From: Xenorhabdus stockiae
GTDB lineage: Bacteria > Pseudomonadota > Gammaproteobacteria > Enterobacterales > Enterobacteriaceae
Assembly (NCBI RefSeq): GCF_002632825.1
Contig: NZ_NJAJ01000035.1
Coordinates: forward strand, 1-38,893
Length of the DNA: 38,893 nucleotides
Reading direction: 5' to 3'
Shown: positions 10,101-16,654 of the stretch, one piece after another
Layout of the letters: each line of letters opens with the position of its first letter
Numbering within the stretch: the first letter of the stretch is position 1
Position numbers and translations under genes: made by a program
Notes under the pieces: generated by a model
Told to the model about the DNA's origin: nothing
Seen by the model: only the letters and a program-made list of their open reading frames with translations
Databases searched by the model: none

Positions 10101-11128
10101 CGGAGACTGACCTTAAGTTGAGTGAAAAGCGGGTGCTTTCTGGGGAACCTGCCGCGGCGAAACCGTGGCTTCAAGCCAGCCATCAATACTCTAGTGTGGT
10201 TCGTCAGGGCAATACACTTCGGCTGGAAACCCCGGATGGAGCGGTCTTACTGCTGTCAGCTGATGCCAAGATGACAGACCGTCCGGTGCTGATTGCCTGG
10301 CATGCGCAGGATCGCTCGGACAGTCAAATTGCCTCCGCCATTGAGGCACTCAGTAATGAGGCTGAATTATCGCAAGCCGTTAGACTGTTTTCTGAGCATG
10401 GTTATCCTGCGTGGTATCTGCCGAAAGAAAAGAAAACGCTTCGTTCCGCCGGTATACTTAACTCGGATCATGTTCTGCATTATCTGGGGCAGGTCGCCGG
10501 GCAGGAGGCCAGTTATGTCCATGACCAGACTACCGGAGATTTGTGGCAAATCAGTGAAGGAGAATCCGGCTCTGCCCGAGTAGTGGGGAATTACCGTTTT
10601 GTTAACCGAACACCGGAGAGGCTGGTATTGCAGGTAGGGCAAGTTCCTCCGGGAACAAAAATCCACCTACCGCAGCTAGCGGACATCGATAGACTGGCTA
10701 TTACCGGACGTTCAGAAAAATTGTATTACTGGTTTTCTAACCCCGAAGTGTTGGCTCATTACCAACATATCACGATAGATGATCGGGGTCAGGATTCAAT
10801 CATCCGGTTTTCTGATACCGGCATAGCCAACCTGTCACGGCAGCGCAGTGACCAAGATCTCGTGCTGCTTCATCAGGCAGCAGAAGACACCAGTATATGT
10901 ATTGTCAATATTGAACAGGCGGCGCAGCGCGATATGAGGTTTGAAATCACGCTGAAGAGAATGAAGATAATTAACTTACTAAGAAGAATGGCCAACTTGA
11001 TGGAATTAAACCCTGATGTCAGCTGTTTCGCGCTGGTATCAGAGGAAGGTGAACTCAGGATAAAACCAGCTGGGTGTACAGAGACGTTAGAGTCGTTTTC
11101 ATCTATTCTGACGAATTCAGTATTGTAA
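4127..11128 (+). CDS. Giant toxin with TcdA/TcdB-type pore-forming domain
   Basis: 2333 aa, no signal peptide. The N-terminal ~330 residues are charged and helical with coiled-coil character. A DPDRDG motif near residue 421 resembles a calcium-binding loop. A MNDLDTPFIGG stretch lies near residue 790. Residues ~1100-1250 match the translocation/pore segment of large clostridial-type toxins: a helix ending in LAQMAHGAL, then long Gly/Ala-rich hydrophobic stretches (about 1182-1225) and LAEAFGRVASDVQAVG. The C-terminal ~1000 residues are beta-rich with irregular repeats of the LWQ/LYRQ type (for example TTLWQVDI, GDLWQISE, HQLYRQPL), perhaps a receptor-binding region. No glycosyltransferase DxD region or cysteine-protease domain like that of TcdB was seen, so the toxic activity is unknown. 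AAAGGA precedes the ATG. The upstream Fur box implies iron control. Proteins with this pore domain are known from Photorhabdus and relatives. Confidence 0.8.
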   Translation: MIYMSKDFEELLNTLIDQQIKAAGRQTEWFDMDTNARADYIKQVNERLQEMQQSTLSVLAAQHFQMQENPVSIEDHLQTLERSRQELDKRPNTPAREAYKLQLERDIRIYRTQQAAITHFDNARKKALNILSDDLPLDAETLRKNAADKQAQLDTEITSQETFLKPLLEQQLTIQEKADPELNSKDVKRILEKLSSKYVKHFSNLQAYKYVKTRYNDFLKATPTEEVEALNKLTKIPQTSDNLPVNVSLLMMEERPGYIRMSVALVDTSPNGRFKDFFMRDGRLVVPEGRVFNFSFGTPARSLAWQQQYRLKYEPSLRSPTYAPIRSVLVKIKFVEKFFANYLVSENSEREGLKEHFLDNDRKILLSNVDRKVPNQIGIKVSSRSDKFPLASTLSDLINQNADITSFRTTSLEDFRNNSYDPDRDGLFTNIHELERSVGFADRQYLLEMPQGETYLSATPFLKISVEGDKIDSKHLTQTQTAELYQYNAAFFEKLDLLRDKGVEASHLFEDSGERNVFEQQLVRLLERNHITPAAVLESKNFNAKTRDIKGNNLNKVLWEKEFATSVWENIEYDPLLFKLANKLNTLVFSSKMVDKILENNYVQSDIAQSKELLAQQYEQWRIQAIEEETQRINRQHPNNPKKQDVNHTEVERSVNKKLLTLLLAGPESLESNEVQPDLTAEKSREALLSNKGRSLRKQALFHVLRPVADSYSKRAVPINPHAELRSENGENKVIINNRLNQPDPYLLLNTRPEERVYHDGSYLIKDDKYRSYNQFRPDPENKATRYMNDLDTPFIGGISGTTQTVSNVLPELFDGALSVKEYWDFQMVNAAFMIHNGYHSFFETFYVAARYEPEGKGSIGKDMLQMFDKYRDIGKEKTLQGELYVGVIDLINKGLPESKKFHLPHFGRYFDPENSISEKTRTVTPDKSVPIRDMVNPPLENNPDNAQIDIRLLAMLNRAEDFQQAMEQLYSKNALAAEEWLPVLGSLREDESRPGSYSLWFTNRVRSELPPRIFATDDQRIMDFIHSYDKELETVRKTHEYTKGKLTQRTGILEADAVHGLNTAFLVKTLIPWFADRNRTTVSSDKVPDTLETALQVHTYVNLAQMAHGALEDGAKLASLYRAMASEGRGVTSSLFSSLSHVSTGIGVGLNIVSVILDSLELAHAQNESQKAVYGTQLAFDSAGLVTTGVGIGAGSLGAPIVAGFASSLAVPLAGLGIGFTALAEAFGRVASDVQAVGNYFADLEAAYQQGGYRQAEKVAQDGSRYTVMEPIPGAVIRQLDLRHGNLTFDSQYLYRNDPTYSWGSGRSNYFGWWPGRPANTDKKQAINIREGIGYKQAQIDFHFSPRSRDILILPVTMKSYINYEYMILPFVTARNDRGFDVLRRLEEDGRFDFDFYAFPSERVVRRIKPEFVETPVDIILDDEDRDIVIPQLPKDIHGILSYSLTGGKGKYRISLQEGVSLSLQGNDTATHWVLDARHIHSDDNPSFNKEDNRQLHIGNIKITLPETSVNISLINNAGVFSVKQDEKNQQWQIKEIETNAERFNSLQALHDHLRQLSNSDHHNRPYVVVEHYRHSPQESRPVGRAFYETGRDRMIYTNVPDAADFLNNVELASVKGDKAWFYRDTTLWQVDIVSGEVLRQYLPIIFPESDQGKISSHVMQSNDQLWFVVEQQRDENLISYTYQVEEEALKLVAVDGNTTMLATLDEVSKKISLPVLLGSNDGEFNGLLAPQAATQRLSVELCAPERQVKSSPAEVISLSGKVAGVNRHYWLQTDGKQLQNVVRMNRINPDQEDADILSELKKKNPDLLTLTEDFTRVFTTAGDKPGYYFYSHQRHSLYFQQDNGLSNTPASKVSVDDIRSVSIVNKQLVALSSNGKLWLADDQGSIRLIGVTVDWLLQPHQQGLTAALRQLARDTPDQFSTLLLLGLQDRDGKPVSAWYDSKADLVVQGRVGLNTEHTLVYLGLAEAEDGRQAWIFDTDNHQLYRQPLSTETDLKLSEKRVLSGEPAAAKPWLQASHQYSSVVRQGNTLRLETPDGAVLLLSADAKMTDRPVLIAWHAQDRSDSQIASAIEALSNEAELSQAVRLFSEHGYPAWYLPKEKKTLRSAGILNSDHVLHYLGQVAGQEASYVHDQTTGDLWQISEGESGSARVVGNYRFVNRTPERLVLQVGQVPPGTKIHLPQLADIDRLAITGRSEKLYYWFSNPEVLAHYQHITIDDRGQDSIIRFSDTGIANLSRQRSDQDLVLLHQAAEDTSICIVNIEQAAQRDMRFEITLKRMKIINLLRRMANLMELNPDVSCFALVSEEGELRIKPAGCTETLESFSSILTNSVL

Positions 11129-11196
11129 TGCCTTACCGTAGTTATGATAGAACTGGAGTGGGTGAAAAAGTCTCCAGAGCGCAGTGTTTAGCAACT

Positions 11197-11216
11197 GGGC
11201 AAATCTGTATCTGCCC
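11197..11216 (+). repeat. Small hairpin after the toxin gene
   Basis: GGGCA (11197-11201) pairs with TGCCC (11212-11216), extendable to TGGGCA/TGCCCA. No T-run follows, so it is a weak candidate for the end of the toxin transcript. Confidence 0.35.
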
Positions 11217-11230
11217 AATGCTGTCGCTAA

Positions 11231-11467
11231 TCATTGCATCTCCACCAGCAAATTCATACATTGCTGGTGGAGTGTAAAGGCAGGTAACGCATCACGTACA
11301 TAAGCAATGTCGAAATCTTTACCATCACTGATCCAAGTTAAGAACAGATTGTCATAAGCGATGAAGTGACCTAATTCGTTTTGAATGTATTTGAGGGTGT
11401 CGCTATCGCCCTCATTCAAATCTTTGAGCGATTGTTCATCAAATTCGTTTTGGATTAAGAACTGAAT
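11231..11467 (-). pseudogene. Fragment of an unidentified small gene
   Basis: Read leftward, an open stretch of 78 codons follows a stop at 11468-11470 and ends at 11231. An internal ATG at 11419 would give 62 aa. Visible pieces include FDEQSLKDLNEGDSDTL and DNLFLTWISDGKDFDIAYV. It is acidic, without membrane segments or signal peptide. The upstream sequence to the MITE is in other frames, so this looks like the 3' part of a broken gene. Position and acidity are compatible with an immunity-type protein, but no family was recognised. Confidence 0.35.
11240..11272. repeat. Perfect 12-bp stem hairpin
   Basis: CTCCACCAGCAA (11240-11251) and TTGCTGGTGGAG (11261-11272) form a perfect stem with a 9-base loop. 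It lies inside the 3' coding end of the leftward fragment. No T-run follows on either strand. It may act as a terminator or mRNA-stabilising structure for the convergent toxin transcript. Confidence 0.5.
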
Positions 11468-11530
11468 TTACTTATCAGACAAAAAGTTATGAAAAATGAA
11501 GCCTAAGATATAATTTTTGTAGTCGTTTGC

Positions 11531-11664
11531 GGTCGTGCTACCAATAGTTAGATGCGTATTTTTTTTAAGAGGAACATTAGTTCGTAATTCACTAATTAAT
11601 TTGCAGTTTTCTATCTTTTGAAAGCCATAGAGCATATATCAATCTAACTATTGGAGTCATAACC
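11531..11664 (-). mobile_element. MITE-like element, copy 1 (134 bp)
   Basis: Exact reverse complement of 29363-29496 over all 134 bases. The ends are imperfect inverted repeats: both begin GGT, have TG at positions 6-7, and share CCAATAGTTAGAT from position 11. There is no coding capacity. The inner end (11664) abuts GGGAAACT (11665-11672), the complement of the AGTTTCCC that follows copy 2, showing the original 8-bp target duplication. This copy forms the left breakpoint of the inverted segment. Confidence 0.9.
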
Positions 11665-11925
11665 GGGAAACTGCTGTCTGATTTCATGCTCTGTCGAACG
11701 GCTGTAATGGTTGGGTTCTTCTGACGCCCTGTGGCGTTCAGCCGGGGTTAATGCCCGGCGCAGGGTTTGCCTGGCCTGTGCTACGCTCTGCCCCACCTGA
11801 TTTCCCTGCCACATGGCCAGTACCGTCTGTTCGCCGGCCGGAAGCAACGTGTCTTTCGACGTTGAACAGCCTGCCAGCAGCCCTGTCAGACCTAACACGA
11901 TAGCGTAAGTTATTTTTCGCATCAC
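11644..11925 (-). pseudogene. TIGR03751 conjugal-transfer lipoprotein, N-terminal half
   Basis: Starts at 11925 with a lipoprotein signal peptide (lipobox LAGC, acylated Cys at about residue 20) and runs through TEHEIRQQFP at 11665, where the MITE begins. Read-through adds only YDSNS before a stop. The missing half lies 17.8 kb away at 29499-29648 on the other strand. Joining the two across AGTTTCCC restores RQQFPRLPNPDMVMYVYP without a frame change. It belongs to the type IV secretion operon: its start overlaps the preceding gene by 4 bp, and in intact elements the VirB4 gene follows directly. Confidence 0.88.
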
Positions 11926-12260
11926 TGAGCCTCCGTGCTACTCATAAGGGTAAACGTAGCAAACTCCGGGTGTACCGCCAGTTCTGATAAAGTAAACGGC
12001 AAGCGCTCCCAGTGTTCAACCTCGCTGTTGCCTGCAAGCATTGATTGCCACTGAAATTCGGTCAGACGAAAAACGGTAAAATCCCCGTCATTCAGCCGTC
12101 GGCATTCATGGTCGCTGGCGAGAGTCAATTGACTGCCTTGGGTACGCCCGGGTCGCCAGTCAAGCTGAACCGGTGTGGGTTCAGCCTGTGGTGTTATATG
12201 AGTTTGCAGACAATAAGGCGGGCTGGCACTAAACAGCCATTGAGAAGAAATCGTTTCCAT
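11922..12260 (-). CDS. Hypothetical ICE protein between TIGR03752 and TIGR03751
   Basis: 112 aa, soluble, no signal peptide, rich in aromatic residues (ETISSQWLFSASPPY at the N-terminus). It shares overlapping ends with both neighbours (ATG at 12260 in the stop region of TIGR03752, and an ATGA overlap with the lipoprotein at 11922-11925), so it is translationally coupled within the transfer operon. No family was recognised. A small accessory gene at this position occurs in some related elements. Confidence 0.7.
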   Translation of the reverse strand: METISSQWLFSASPPYCLQTHITPQAEPTPVQLDWRPGRTQGSQLTLASDHECRRLNDGDFTVFRLTEFQWQSMLAGNSEVEHWERLPFTLSELAVHPEFATFTLMSSTEAQ

Positions 12261-13672
12261 TAATCTAAGGCTTCCTGATGATGACGTTGAACTGGCTCAC
12301 TAAAACCGTAATGCACCTTACGACCTGTCTTTTCATAATCAATCGCCAGACTTTGGGTGATATGCACGACAACATGGGCACCGGGTGGGACGTAAATGGC
12401 ATCGAAGGTCTGGCTGTAGCGTTGTTTGAACCATTCACCCATCTCATTCATGCCCCCGGCCACCGCTTTGCCCAGCGTCGCCTGTCCGGCATTCCCAGTT
12501 AACGCGGACGTGATGCCGCCGGTGCCGTTGGTTTGTGCGGTTTGCTGGCTCTCGTTCAGCGCATTGCCGGCGGAATTCATAGCTGACAACGCAAACAATG
12601 TTGGTAAATAAGTACTGGCATTGGATTTACGCTCACCACTGATGCAGGGAATGCCATTTTCATCGGACAACCAACCGATACCCTGTTGATTTTTCCCTGC
12701 GCCCGGCAAGGTCCGCACCGTACCATCCTGAAACACAAAGGTGATGGAATTAACCTGACCGCGCACGCAGGACAGTGTCCAGTCGCCACTGGCGGAACCG
12801 GACACCACCGCGCCTTCCACCTCCGGCAGTTCGATGCCATTGGCCGTCAGGTTGTCTTTGCCAATCAGGATTTTGAACGGATAGGGGTCGGTGACCGTAC
12901 CATTGACCAGTACCCGGCCTAACAACGCGGTCATGGCCTGACTGCCCACCAGAGTGGCATTTTCCGGCAGGGTGTAGACCGGTTTTTCGTTGTCGGCCTT
13001 CGCCGATGGAACTTGTGGATGATTTTTTACGGTGGTCGGTTGTTCGCTTAAAAAAGAGGTGGGGAACTGAGTCGCCGCTTTTCCATTGCCCATCGCTTGC
13101 CTATCGGGGATTTTTTCATCGGTCGGAGTAACCCAGATAAGGTCATCCTGTTCTCTGATGGTGCTGGCAGAATATGAACTCCCTGCCAGCCCGCTACCCA
13201 GAGGTATCTGATGATCCGGTGCCGGCAACGGCGTGGAATTTAGCCGTTCAGTGAGCAAATCAATCTGGGCCAGCAATCCCTGCTGTTCATCCTGTAACGT
13301 ACGCTGGCGCTGTTCATCATCCTGCCGAATAGCCGCAACCGCGGCTTCTATCTGACCGGCAACATCCTGATTTTGTCCTTTTAACTGGTCATTTTCTTTT
13401 CGCATCGCAGCATTCTGCTGATCTAAGCGTTTCTGCTCTGCCCGCACGGTATTGAGCGTTCCGACCAGCGTGCGCAGGGTATCTTCCGGCGTATCCCCGC
13501 CGACTCCCAGTGCCTGTAACTCTTCCGGGGAGAGGGTCTCCAGAGCATGATTCTGCGGTTTATCCGGCACGCTATTCTCTGTTGAGCTGCAACTTTTAAT
13601 TCCAATAAACCCGCCAATCACCAATACGGTCGGCACCAGTATTTTTACCAGACTGTTGGATTTAATCTGCAT
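12260..13672 (-). CDS. TIGR03752 conjugative element protein (VirB10/TraB-like)
   Basis: 470 aa. A single N-terminal membrane anchor (VKILVPTVLVIGGFIGIKSC) is followed by a long coiled coil (residues ~65-145, rich in Q, E and R) and a C-terminal beta domain (LLGRVLVNGTVTDPYPFKILIG, then the VVVHITQSLAIDYEKTGRKV end). This is the pattern of the PFL_4705 family, which bridges inner and outer membranes in GI-type type IV secretion systems. The start overlaps the TIGR03749 end by 11 bp. Length is normal for the family. Confidence 0.88.
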   Translation of the reverse strand: MQIKSNSLVKILVPTVLVIGGFIGIKSCSSTENSVPDKPQNHALETLSPEELQALGVGGDTPEDTLRTLVGTLNTVRAEQKRLDQQNAAMRKENDQLKGQNQDVAGQIEAAVAAIRQDDEQRQRTLQDEQQGLLAQIDLLTERLNSTPLPAPDHQIPLGSGLAGSSYSASTIREQDDLIWVTPTDEKIPDRQAMGNGKAATQFPTSFLSEQPTTVKNHPQVPSAKADNEKPVYTLPENATLVGSQAMTALLGRVLVNGTVTDPYPFKILIGKDNLTANGIELPEVEGAVVSGSASGDWTLSCVRGQVNSITFVFQDGTVRTLPGAGKNQQGIGWLSDENGIPCISGERKSNASTYLPTLFALSAMNSAGNALNESQQTAQTNGTGGITSALTGNAGQATLGKAVAGGMNEMGEWFKQRYSQTFDAIYVPPGAHVVVHITQSLAIDYEKTGRKVHYGFSEPVQRHHQEALD

Positions 13673-14495
13673 CGCGGCCTCCCGGTTTTACCAATACCGG
13701 CTCAGGAATGAGGGCGTTATCCGGCGCCCCTTGGGTAACAAGATAGAGTACCGTGGTATCTTCGGGTGTTCCGGCTTTTCCCAGCCAGCGATGCTGGAAG
13801 GTGGCGGTGACAAACTGTCCCTGTAAGGCACGGGGGTCAAGCGGGATAATCCGTTTGGCGGTATTGCGCAGTTTCAGGGCCATCACCGTGTGATGATGCA
13901 GCCGCCAGCCGGCCAGCGGGGTAATTGCAATCGGCTCTGACGGATAGAGGGTGGTGATAGATGCGGGCAGATGCAGGTTCACCGGCTGAATGCCGCTGAC
14001 CGGCTCAACCGTACGCAGGGGCGCATACAGTTGCTGAGCCGCATAGCGGGTTAACAGCACGGGAGTAGGCGCAGACAATGATGGTTTGCTCTGTGAGTGC
14101 GGTTTATCTTTTGAATCCGTTGATTTTTCAGCCGGGTAAAGAATACGCACGGGTTCACTGGCCCCGGTTTTGCCGGCGGTCACATCCAGCAAAATAATTT
14201 CGCCATTCTCACTGTCCTGCAATTGCAGCCGGGTTGACGGGAACGCGCTGCTGGCTTTCAGATAAACCGCGCCACCTGTGCTCTGTACCCGTAATTTCTC
14301 ACCCAGTGCCGGGGGCAGACCGACACGCACATTGCGGTCCGCAAAAATAACCCGCTCCTGACCAACCTGAAGCGTAATCGATAACGGAATACGCTCCCAT
14401 GTCAGCAGCTCATCGGCTTTTGCGCCAGCGCAGAACAGGAGGAGGCTGAGCAGCCCCAGCCCGACACCGCGCCAGTCAAATACATCTCTTCTCAT
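13662..14495 (-). CDS. TIGR03749 conjugative element protein (VirB9/TraK-like)
   Basis: 277 aa from the ATG at 14495, which overlaps the previous stop as ATGA. An in-frame ATG at 14567 lies inside the neighbour and was not chosen. It has a cleavable signal peptide (LGLLSLLLFCAGAKA) and then a periplasmic beta-rich protein with WERIPLSITLQVGQERVIF near the N-terminus, as in the PFL_4704 family. It probably forms the periplasmic/outer-membrane part of the transfer channel together with TIGR03752. Confidence 0.87.
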   Translation of the reverse strand: MRRDVFDWRGVGLGLLSLLLFCAGAKADELLTWERIPLSITLQVGQERVIFADRNVRVGLPPALGEKLRVQSTGGAVYLKASSAFPSTRLQLQDSENGEIILLDVTAGKTGASEPVRILYPAEKSTDSKDKPHSQSKPSLSAPTPVLLTRYAAQQLYAPLRTVEPVSGIQPVNLHLPASITTLYPSEPIAITPLAGWRLHHHTVMALKLRNTAKRIIPLDPRALQGQFVTATFQHRWLGKAGTPEDTTVLYLVTQGAPDNALIPEPVLVKPGGRDAD

Positions 14496-15148
14496 TGAAA
14501 TACGCCTTTTTTCTCTTCCGCTGGCGGTGGCAGCGCTTCCAGCCGCTGTGGCATCCCGTCGTAGCAATCCAGTGCCAGACCAAAAGGATTACGCTCCGCA
14601 TCGCCTTCCCAGCGCACCACTTTCAGCGGATAGCGCACCAATGCCCGTTTGACCGGTTCGGCGTGATAATATTCATCCGCCACCAAATCCAGCCGCACCA
14701 CCCAGTTATCGCGGTCACGTACCGTCACACTGCGGGTCTCATAGCCCCGGCCGGGCACTTCATACACCACCCGAACCCGGTCGAGCAGCTCACCGCTGTC
14801 AGCCCGGGTTCGGGCATCCACACGCAGAAAATCCTGACAGGCCGGCGTCAGATACGGCGATAAGGCCTCAATTTTGGCCGGATAATCCTGCGCCCCGTTT
14901 TTCGGCCAGGCATGCAGTTGCTGGAAAATATAAAAGGCAAAGCTGTAGACACTCGGTGCCGGCACTTCCCACCACGCCCGGGTGCTGCCACTGCGTAAAT
15001 CCGGCGGGTTATGAATGGTGAGGTTGCGCGGGGACGCCATCCAGCCCAGCAGACTCAGCAGCAGCACTCCCACCAGAATCCCACAGGCAATCCGCAGGGT
15101 CAGAATATGCTGATCCCGGTTTTTGACCGCATGACGAAAACGACTCAT
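14492..15148 (-). CDS. TIGR03746 conjugative element protein (VirB8/TraE-like)
   Basis: 218 aa from the ATG at 15148 (MSRFRHAVKNRDQHI). The longer reading from 15199 overlaps the upstream gene and is less likely. One N-terminal transmembrane helix (ILVGVLLLSLLGWM, ~23-36) is followed by a periplasmic domain with the PFL_4703 features YSFAFYIFQQLHAWP and ALSPYLTPACQ. It is coupled to TIGR03750 through TGATG and to TIGR03749 through ATGA. Confidence 0.88.
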   Translation of the reverse strand: MSRFRHAVKNRDQHILTLRIACGILVGVLLLSLLGWMASPRNLTIHNPPDLRSGSTRAWWEVPAPSVYSFAFYIFQQLHAWPKNGAQDYPAKIEALSPYLTPACQDFLRVDARTRADSGELLDRVRVVYEVPGRGYETRSVTVRDRDNWVVRLDLVADEYYHAEPVKRALVRYPLKVVRWEGDAERNPFGLALDCYDGMPQRLEALPPPAEEKKGVFQ

Positions 15149-15522
15149 CACACGCCTCTCCCGTTGCGGTGCGCTGGCCTGCTGCGGCGTAATGACCAAC
15201 CCTGCGCCGCAATAATCAACGTCGGGTCACCCAGCCCTAACCGGCGTTTTTTCTCGGCCAGTTTCTGCCAGAGATAATTTTCCGGTTTGCCCCGTTTTAA
15301 GGTGGCGAGCCAGCGCCCGCCAACGCTCAGCAGTAACAACGGCATCATCAGCATGCCGGTCGGCAGCATCACCCAACCGGCAAACGGAATGAAGGGAAGG
15401 CTGACCACTAGACCGAGTGCCACCCCCGCGATGGCGGCTATTCCCATCTCCGGCGTGGTGAAGCCGCGAAATACAACGGGTTCGGCGTTTAAGCGATCGG
15501 GTAAAAAGGGGATCGTCTGCAT
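15148..15522 (-). CDS. TIGR03750 conjugal transfer protein (VirB3/TraL-like)
   Basis: 124 aa from the ATG at 15522, which has AAGGTG six bases upstream (a GTG at 15531 is less likely). It begins MQTIPFLPDRLNAEPVVFRG, characteristic of the family, followed by two adjacent transmembrane helices (~28-75) and a basic C-terminus (LAEKKRRLGLGD). A small inner-membrane component of the mating-pair apparatus. Confidence 0.88.
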   Translation of the reverse strand: MQTIPFLPDRLNAEPVVFRGFTTPEMGIAAIAGVALGLVVSLPFIPFAGWVMLPTGMLMMPLLLLSVGGRWLATLKRGKPENYLWQKLAEKKRRLGLGDPTLIIAAQGWSLRRSRPAHRNGRGV

Positions 15523-15532
15523 CCGCGGCACC

Positions 15533-15910
15533 TTAAAAAATAATGTTGGCCGATTTTGCCAGCAACCAGATCACCGCAACCAGCAACACAATACCGACCA
15601 CAATAATCGAGCCGAACTGGGTCCACGTAGCTTTGCCGTCACGCACTTCAGAGAAGGTTTCCACTGCCGCCGAGGCCACTTTAAAGAACGCGACTGCGGA
15701 GAGGATAAGCCCGCCAATCACAATGCCATCCTGTGCATACCCTTTCACTTGTCCCATTAATCCGCCACGACCTCCACTTGAGGGCGGTTCAATCGAAGGC
15801 AAATCGGCCCAGGCCGATTCACAGGAAACACCCAGCAGCAACAGAAAAGTGCTGATCCGAGCCATCAGGTTTGTGCTGAACTGACGGCAGGTGGTAAAAA
15901 CTCGTTTCAT
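15533..15910 (-). CDS. TIGR03745 conjugative element membrane protein (pilin-like)
   Basis: 125 aa with an N-terminal signal peptide (ISTFLLLLGVSCESAWA) and two hydrophobic segments (GIVIGGLILSAVAFFKVASA and IIVVGIVLLVAVIWLLA), the layout of VirB2/TraA-type pilins and of the PFL_4702 family. It sits between TIGR03758 and TIGR03750, its standard location. Confidence 0.86.
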   Translation of the reverse strand: MKRVFTTCRQFSTNLMARISTFLLLLGVSCESAWADLPSIEPPSSGGRGGLMGQVKGYAQDGIVIGGLILSAVAFFKVASAAVETFSEVRDGKATWTQFGSIIVVGIVLLVAVIWLLAKSANIIF

Positions 15911-15944
15911 AGTGATTCAGTTCCTTTTTGTTATGTTTATTAAC

Positions 15945-16181
15945 TCAACCGGCAAACATCCAGACAGCCACGACCAGCAATACTGCGGTTCGAAGAGCAA
16001 ACTGCCTGAGGGTCTGATTACGCACTTTTTCATTCGCCCAGCCGTTCCAGACCTCCACCGCCGCCCAGGCGGCCCACAGAAACAACGTAGCCAGGAAAAA
16101 GCCGACACACACCAGATATAAAAAAGTGACATCAAAGTGTCCTGAGGCCACTTCAAAGGCATGGCGTTGTGCCGGGGTCAT
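15945..16181 (-). CDS. TIGR03758 conjugative element protein
   Basis: 78 aa, PFL_4701-like: MTPAQRHAFEVASG start, then two transmembrane helices (LYLVCVGFFLATLFLWAAWA and LRTAVLLVVAVWMFAG) around VWNGWANEKV. ATGA overlap with the RAQPRD gene at 16178-16181. A small inner-membrane protein of unknown precise role in the transfer machinery. Confidence 0.87.
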   Translation of the reverse strand: MTPAQRHAFEVASGHFDVTFLYLVCVGFFLATLFLWAAWAAVEVWNGWANEKVRNQTLRQFALRTAVLLVVAVWMFAG

Positions 16182-16507
16182 TGTGAGTGTTCCTGACGGT
16201 AATCGCCGGAGAGGGGGACGGGTACACGGGGTTGCTCGCGGGAAGGACTCAGGTAGTGATCGATACCAATTTTGAGGGTATGGAGGTCGGCCCTGATGCG
16301 TGAATAATTAAAGTGATAACGAGGGTGTTCTGACGGGTCAGATTGTTTTTCTACGAGACTGGCACGCTCCAGTGCCATCTGTACCTGCTCAATCAGGCGT
16401 TTGGCACTGGCCAGCTCATCTTTCTCCGCCGCTTGTGCCAGCGGCATACACAATACCGTCAATCCCAGTAGACAGACCGCACCGGATATCGAAAAGCCAC
16501 CACGCAT
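16178..16507 (-). CDS. RAQPRD-family conjugative element protein
   Basis: 109 aa from the ATG at 16507, preceded by AGGGGAG. An upstream ATG at 16525 lacks such a site. Signal peptide to PLAQA, then KDELASAKRLIEQVQMALERA and RYHFNYSRIRADLHTLKIGIDHYLSP. The hallmark motif near the end reads REQPRV instead of RAQPRD. Periplasmic, first gene of the leftward structural run down to the lipoprotein. Confidence 0.87.
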   Translation of the reverse strand: MRGGFSISGAVCLLGLTVLCMPLAQAAEKDELASAKRLIEQVQMALERASLVEKQSDPSEHPRYHFNYSRIRADLHTLKIGIDHYLSPSREQPRVPVPLSGDYRQEHSQ

Positions 16508-16654
16508 AAAAACTCCCCTCATCATAGACGCCGAATGCGAGAATGCGGTGTTTTCTAAATCAGATCAGTAATAAACTCTTTATGCTTTGATGAAAATTAG
16601 CTAAATAGTCTGACTAATTTATTGGGTTAATGATTTCACAATGAAGGAAAACAT

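Noticed and set aside
4127-11128. Large clostridial glycosyltransferase toxin or Mcf toxin
   Set aside because: No glycosyltransferase DxD context was found, and the N-terminus does not resemble Mcf. Only the pore segment is shared.
11074-11277. A 67-codon frame overlapping the toxin 3' end
   Set aside because: It starts inside the toxin in another frame, lacks a Shine-Dalgarno, and covers the hairpin region.
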